64,000 bases of DNA from the NCBI RefSeq assembly GCF_000143985.1, contig NC_014364.1, positions 1,736,001 through 1,800,000 of the forward strand, given 5' to 3'. Below are positions 60,076 through 64,000 of the stretch, piece after piece. The translations under genes were made by a program, and so were the position numbers. This DNA is from Sediminispirochaeta smaragdinae DSM 11293. GTDB lineage: Bacteria > Spirochaetota > Spirochaetia > DSM-16054 > Sediminispirochaetaceae. Each line of letters begins with the position of its first letter. Positions within the stretch are counted from its first letter, which is position 1. Below the pieces are notes generated by a model. The model saw only the letters and a program-made list of their open reading frames with translations, was not told the DNA's origin and did no database searches.

Positions 60076-61122
60076 ATGAAAAGATCTCTGTTTCTTGGAC
60101 TAGCGCTCTCTGTGGCCTTATTGGGCTGTTCGGGTAAGGGAGCGGACAAGGATGCCGCAAACAAGAGTGGTGAAGTAGCTGCGACGAAGGTTGTTTTGCA
60201 AGTCGGTGCGGAAGCCAATCCCGGGGAACCTCAGGTTGAGGGAATGAACAAATGGGCGGAGTTGGTAAAAGAACGTAGCAATGGAACCATGGAACTCCAG
60301 GTTTTTCCCTCTTCCCAGCTCGGATATAAGGCAGCCCTGATTGATCAGATGCTTGTCGGCGATCCCGTTATTTCTGTTTGTGACGCAGCCTACTATGCCG
60401 ACCGCGGCGTACCTGATTTGGGAATCGTCATGGCACCTTTTCTTCTGAAGTCATGGGACGATGCCTGGACCATCATCAACAGCGATTGGTATGCAGAGCA
60501 GTTGAAAAAACTGGAAGATAAGGGACTCAAGGTCATAACTTCGAACTGGATCTATGGTGAACGTAACTTGCTGACAACCAAACCTGTTAAGAACCCTGAA
60601 GATTTGGTCGGCATGAAAATACGTGTGCCCAATAATGTCCTGCAATTGAAAGGATTTGAAGCACTTGGCGCTGTTCCTACACCAACCGATTTAAGTGAGG
60701 TATACACTGCCTTGCAACAAAAAGTTGTCGAAGGAGTCGAGAATCCGCTTACCGTTTTGTACAATGGCCGGTTTTATGAAGTTGCGAAGTATCTGGCCCT
60801 GACCTCTCACGTGAAGAATTTTACCACGTTTGTCATGAGCAAACAGGTTTTTGACTCTCTGACACCGGAGCAGCAGAAGATTCTGATCGAGACTGGAAAC
60901 GAAGCAGGTGAATATCAGAACGCCTTATTCTCCGATGAGGTGAACCAGGAACTGCTTGAGAAATTTAAAGCGGCAGGTGTTGAAGTTACCGAGATCGATC
61001 AAGATGCCTTTGCCGAGGCTGCAAAGGGATTCTACTCCATGCCTGAACTGACGAAGAAATGGTCTCCGGGACTTTATGAGCGCGTAAGTACTATCCTTGA
61101 AGAAGGAAGAAAGAGTAAATAA
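60076..61122 (+). CDS. dctP: TRAP transporter substrate-binding protein DctP
   Basis: A 348-residue binding protein. Residues 1-17 and 'ALLGCSGKG' form a lipoprotein signal with Cys18 as lipid anchor, as expected for a spirochaete. The body shows the DctP pattern 'NKWAELVKERSNGTMELQVFPSSQLG', the carboxylate-binding Arg region 'DLVGMKIRVPNN', and 'EVYTALQQKVVEGVENPL'. It captures an acid (probably a sugar acid) for the DctQM permease. GGAGGAG precedes the ATG. Confidence 0.92.
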   Translation: MKRSLFLGLALSVALLGCSGKGADKDAANKSGEVAATKVVLQVGAEANPGEPQVEGMNKWAELVKERSNGTMELQVFPSSQLGYKAALIDQMLVGDPVISVCDAAYYADRGVPDLGIVMAPFLLKSWDDAWTIINSDWYAEQLKKLEDKGLKVITSNWIYGERNLLTTKPVKNPEDLVGMKIRVPNNVLQLKGFEALGAVPTPTDLSEVYTALQQKVVEGVENPLTVLYNGRFYEVAKYLALTSHVKNFTTFVMSKQVFDSLTPEQQKILIETGNEAGEYQNALFSDEVNQELLEKFKAAGVEVTEIDQDAFAEAAKGFYSMPELTKKWSPGLYERVSTILEEGRKSK

Positions 61123-61143
61123 CTTTTTCGGTATACAATTTTT

Positions 61144-61175
61144 TCTCCCTCCTCTCAACCATGGAAGGAGGGAGA
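61144..61175 (+). promoter_or_regulatory. Stem-loop that covers the dctQ ribosome-binding site
   Basis: Perfect 10-base arms (61144-61153, 61166-61175) with a 12-base loop. The 3' arm contains AGGAGGGAG, the only Shine-Dalgarno sequence for dctQ (TTG at 61180). The stem should lower dctQM translation relative to dctP and stabilise the dctP message. Confidence 0.7.
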
Positions 61176-61179
61176 TATC

Positions 61180-61689
61180 TTGGGGGATTCTGTTGGCATG
61201 AGTATGAAAACTGTTATGAAAAATCTGGATTATCTCATTGCAGGCCTTAGCCTGGTTATCTTGATAATCCTGACGTTCCTGGGCGTTATTATGCGCTATA
61301 TTTTTAATTCGCCGATTCTTTACCTGCAAGAGGTCCAGATTTTTTGTGCCATCTGGCTGGTTTTTTGGGGTGGCTCTGCGGCTGTTCGATCCGGAAGTAT
61401 TGTTGCAATTGACTTTCTTGTTGACAAATTTCCTCCCCGCATGAGACGGATTGCCGATATCTGTATTCAGGCTTTGTCTGTCGCTATTTTAGGATTCCTT
61501 GCATATAATGGTTTTCAGCAGCTTGCCTTTTTAGCAAGGACAGATCGTCATTCCTATATTCTGGAAATTCCCTATTGGCTCATCTACTTGGCGTTTCCCA
61601 TCGGTTGTTCTTTGATGGCCGTCTGGTATGTGGTGGGTCTTTACAAGACCGTGCGAGGCATTCCCCAACAAAAAAGCGAGGAGGAGTAA
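61180..61689 (+). CDS. dctQ: TRAP transporter small permease DctQ
   Basis: A 169-residue membrane protein with four helices (about residues 17-37, 49-68, 91-112, 127-150) and the DctQ-typical 'VIMRYIFNSPILYLQEVQIFCAIWLVFWGGSAAVR'. The TTG at 61180 is chosen because GGAGGGAG lies a few bases upstream; an ATG at 61198 would shorten it by 6 residues. It ends directly before dctM. Confidence 0.9.
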   Translation: MGDSVGMSMKTVMKNLDYLIAGLSLVILIILTFLGVIMRYIFNSPILYLQEVQIFCAIWLVFWGGSAAVRSGSIVAIDFLVDKFPPRMRRIADICIQALSVAILGFLAYNGFQQLAFLARTDRHSYILEIPYWLIYLAFPIGCSLMAVWYVVGLYKTVRGIPQQKSEEE

Positions 61690-62973
61690 ATGAATCTGGT
61701 TGTCATAATCTGTCTGTTAATGCTCGTACTTCTTCTCCTGAAAGTACCAGTATTCGTTGCAATAGCCGTACCAACGGTGCTCTACTTTCTGTTTACTCCG
61801 GGAATCGCAACCCTTACCATTGCCCAGCGTGTAATTTCCGGTGTCGAAAGCATTCCGCTTTTAGCGGTTCCCTTTTTTGTTTTTTCCGGTATTATCATGA
61901 ATTATTCCGGTGTTACCAAACGAATCATGGAATTTGCGGAGGTTCTGACCGGCAGAATGTACGGGGGACTTGCCCAGGTGAATGTTTTGCTTTCCACCCT
62001 GATGGGGGGATTGTCCGGCTCCAATCTGGCAGATGCCGCCATGGAAGCAAAAATGCTCGTTCCTGAAATGAGAAAACGCGGATACTCAAATGAATTTTCT
62101 ACCGTCGTAACAGCGTCTTCCTCGCTGATCACTCCCATGATTCCTCCCGGAATTGCAATGATCCTGTATGGTTCTGTTGCCAACGTGTCGATTGGTAAAC
62201 TTTTTGTTGCAGGTATCGGTCCCGGACTGATCATGTGCCTTTCTATGATGGCTCTGGTTAGTGTCATCGCACGGAAAAGACACTATGCCAGAATGAGGGA
62301 ACGTCATGCATCTCCCAAAGAAATCTGGCACGTAATTAAACGGGCTTTTTTCCCTCTCTGTCTTCCTGTCATCATTATCGGTGGCATTCGCGTAGGTATT
62401 TTTACCCCTACCGAGGCTGGTGCAATTTCCATTATCTATGCCCTGATATTGGGCCTGGTATATAAAGAACTTTCCTGGGACAAGCTGGTTCTTTCCATTA
62501 TGGAAACAATTCGGACCACAGCATCGATCATGTTGATTGTCGGCATGGCATCGGCTTTTGCATGGATGCTGACAAGGGAGCGGATTCCCCAAACCATAAC
62601 AGAAACAATTGTCAGAATTATCAGCAACAAGTACGTATTTTTGCTTGTCGTCAATCTGTTTTTGCTATTTGTGGGGATGCTCATCGAGGGGGGAGCAGCT
62701 ACTATTGTTCTGGCACCGCTTCTGGCTCCTGCCGCTGCCTCCTTCGGCATTGATCCAATTCAGTTTGGTATGGTAGTGATTTTTAATCTTGCCGTTGGTT
62801 GCATTACTCCCCCTTTGGGGACCGTTATGTTTGTTACCTGCCAGATTACCGGGTGTAAGGTTAATAAGTTTGCCAAGGAAGCGGTACCTTTCTTTTTTCT
62901 GTTTCTTGGTATCCTGCTATTGCTGACATATGTACCCTTTTTCTCGACATTTCTTGTGAACTTAATATATTAA
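61690..62973 (+). CDS. dctM: TRAP transporter large permease DctM
   Basis: A 427-residue membrane protein with about twelve helices that carries out sodium-coupled transport. Conserved stretches are 'SGSNLADAAMEAKMLVPEMRKRGYSNEFSTVVTASSSLITPMIPPGI' near residues 100-160 and 'NLAVGCITPPLGTVMFV' near the C-terminus. The ribosome site GAGGAGG lies in the end of dctQ. It is the last gene of the sigma-54 operon. Confidence 0.94.
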   Translation: MNLVVIICLLMLVLLLLKVPVFVAIAVPTVLYFLFTPGIATLTIAQRVISGVESIPLLAVPFFVFSGIIMNYSGVTKRIMEFAEVLTGRMYGGLAQVNVLLSTLMGGLSGSNLADAAMEAKMLVPEMRKRGYSNEFSTVVTASSSLITPMIPPGIAMILYGSVANVSIGKLFVAGIGPGLIMCLSMMALVSVIARKRHYARMRERHASPKEIWHVIKRAFFPLCLPVIIIGGIRVGIFTPTEAGAISIIYALILGLVYKELSWDKLVLSIMETIRTTASIMLIVGMASAFAWMLTRERIPQTITETIVRIISNKYVFLLVVNLFLLFVGMLIEGGAATIVLAPLLAPAAASFGIDPIQFGMVVIFNLAVGCITPPLGTVMFVTCQITGCKVNKFAKEAVPFFFLFLGILLLLTYVPFFSTFLVNLIY

Positions 62974-62985
62974 GAAATAACATCA

Positions 62986-63026
62986 CCCCAATTATCATTT
63001 TTCTTGATAATTGGGGTAGTGGTTTT
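62986..63026 (+). terminator. Intrinsic terminator of the acid-sugar/TRAP operon
   Basis: Perfect 12-base arms (62986-62997, 63005-63016) on a TTTTTCT loop are followed after TAGTGG by TTTTATT. Confidence 0.85.
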
Positions 63027-63184
63027 ATTCTGCGTAAACTGTATGCAATTTTAAAAGTGATTCTTCTCTTTTTTTTGTAACAACTTTTGCTTATATTGTG
63101 AATATTGAGGCAAAATATTTTCTACCTCGAGAAGAGAGATGAGAATTCGACAAAAGGATTTCTCTGAGGGAGGTATAGTAAAAA

Positions 63185-64000
63185 ATGGAAAGAACGAAAT
63201 CAATTGCAGTTATTGGTAATTATCTACCGCGGAAGTGTGGAATTGCTACTTTTAGCACCGATCTTGTAAACGCGCTCTCTGGAGCCGACGGGGAACTTGA
63301 TTGCTGGAGCATTGCGATGAACGATATCCCGGAGGGGTACCGTTATCCCGAAAAGGTCCATTTTGAGATAAATCAGAACATAGCGGGAGAGTATAAGCTT
63401 GCGGCCGATTTTCTTAATATCAATCAAATTGACGTGGTCTGCCTGCAGCATGAGTACGGAATCTATGGAGGAGAGGCCGGAAGCTATATTATTTCGTTGC
63501 TACGAGATCTTCGAATGCCTATTGTTACGACGCTCCATACTGTACTCGAAAAACCTTCGAAAAAGCAGAAAGACGTCCTTACCGAGATTGCGGCCTTGTC
63601 TTCTCGGTTGATAGTGATGTCAAAAAAAGGCATTGAATTTCTTACTGATATTTACCATATTCCCAGGGAGAAGATCGTCTTTATTCACCATGGAATACCT
63701 GATATGCCCTTCATCGATCCGAATTTTTACAAGGATCAGTTCGGTGTGGAAGGAAAGCAGGTTATCCTGACCTTCGGCTTGCTTTCTCCGAACAAGGGGA
63801 TTGAGACGATGATCAAGGCCCTTCCTGCTGTAGTCGAGAAACATCCCGATGCCGTCTACATTGTAGTAGGTGCTACTCACCCGCATGTCAGAAAGGCTTC
63901 GGGCGAAGAGTATCGCCACAATCTTCAGCGTCTTGCTCGACTTCGCGGGGTTGATGATCATGTCATTTTTTTCAATCGTTTTGTGGAAGTGAAGGAGCTG
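63185..64000 (+). CDS. GT4-family glycosyltransferase (3' end outside window)
   Basis: The frame runs without a stop from the ATG at 63185 to the window end (272 codons seen). GGGAGG lies about 10 bases upstream. The N-terminus 'IAVIGNYLPRKCGIATFSTDLVNAL' and 'VVCLQHEYGIYGGEAGSYIISLLR' match GT4 transferases with a conserved 'P-R-x-C-G-I-A' start, and 'VILTFGLLSPNKGIETMIKALP' is the GT4 donor-binding region. It transfers a nucleotide sugar to an unknown acceptor. It is a new unit after the TRAP terminator. Confidence 0.88.
   Translation, partial: MERTKSIAVIGNYLPRKCGIATFSTDLVNALSGADGELDCWSIAMNDIPEGYRYPEKVHFEINQNIAGEYKLAADFLNINQIDVVCLQHEYGIYGGEAGSYIISLLRDLRMPIVTTLHTVLEKPSKKQKDVLTEIAALSSRLIVMSKKGIEFLTDIYHIPREKIVFIHHGIPDMPFIDPNFYKDQFGVEGKQVILTFGLLSPNKGIETMIKALPAVVEKHPDAVYIVVGATHPHVRKASGEEYRHNLQRLARLRGVDDHVIFFNRFVEVKEL

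Overview
The window reads as ordinary chromosome of a free-living, sugar-fermenting spirochaete, probably a Spirochaeta/Sediminispirochaeta relative. This is inferred from protein style, the mid-range base composition, the 'FAGGRQE'-type export signals, the large number of sugar ABC/TRAP systems, and the run of c-di-AMP synthase, CdaR, AcpS, DUF2225, TruA, UDG, PriA, Def, Fmt and PASTA genes. No phage, insertion sequence, CRISPR array or rRNA is visible. One tRNA, Gly(CCC), is present.

Layout. 1-7.6 kb: a GntR-controlled catabolic operon (FGGY kinase, DhnA-type aldolase, Zn alcohol dehydrogenase, CUT1 ABC importer without its ATPase) with a clear promoter/operator. 7.6-13.7 kb: a secreted FMN-binding protein diverging from molybdenum cofactor genes (moeA, a compact moaA, moaC, a MOSC-MogA fusion), which converge on cobU-cobS-cobC. 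13.8-20.2 kb: an mmsB-mmsA-chvE monosaccharide importer diverging from a DeoR regulator and an orphan sugar ATPase. 20.2-28.5 kb: a doubtful small gene, nfnAB, a PtsN-like EIIA, 5-formyl-THF cyclo-ligase, an rRNA uracil methyltransferase, glpK and cls. 28.5-37.7 kb: a tightly overlapping housekeeping operon (cdaA to the PASTA protein) and tRNA-Gly. 37.8-45.9 kb: an arabinoside utilisation operon headed by a DUF1537 acid-sugar kinase. 46-51.3 kb: a ribose-type importer with an oxidoreductase. 51.4-63 kb: an acid-sugar catabolic operon (second DUF1537 kinase, Fe-alcohol dehydrogenase, PdxA2, DapA-like, 2-hydroxyacid dehydrogenase, amidohydrolase, TRAP transporter). The window ends in a partial GT4 glycosyltransferase.

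The most interesting signal is regulatory. Two PrpR-type sigma-54 activators (44035-45912 minus, 51387-53315 plus) each end next to a pair of 15-bp dyads. Each pair is followed by a textbook sigma-54 promoter, and each promoter starts an operon whose first gene is a DUF1537 kinase. The dyad sequences differ between the loci, but their distances from the predicted start sites are almost the same (about -143/-164 and -144/-163). At the second locus the predicted transcript starts about 3 nt before the only possible start codon, so the kinase mRNA should be essentially leaderless.

A second theme is that four of the five solute-binding-protein genes are followed, inside their operon, by a strong stem-loop before the membrane or ATPase gene. 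At dctP-dctQ this stem also buries the dctQ Shine-Dalgarno sequence. Other regulatory finds are two LacI-family-type operators before the ribose-type operon, a palindrome in the nfn promoter, and dyads between the FMN-binding gene and moeA.
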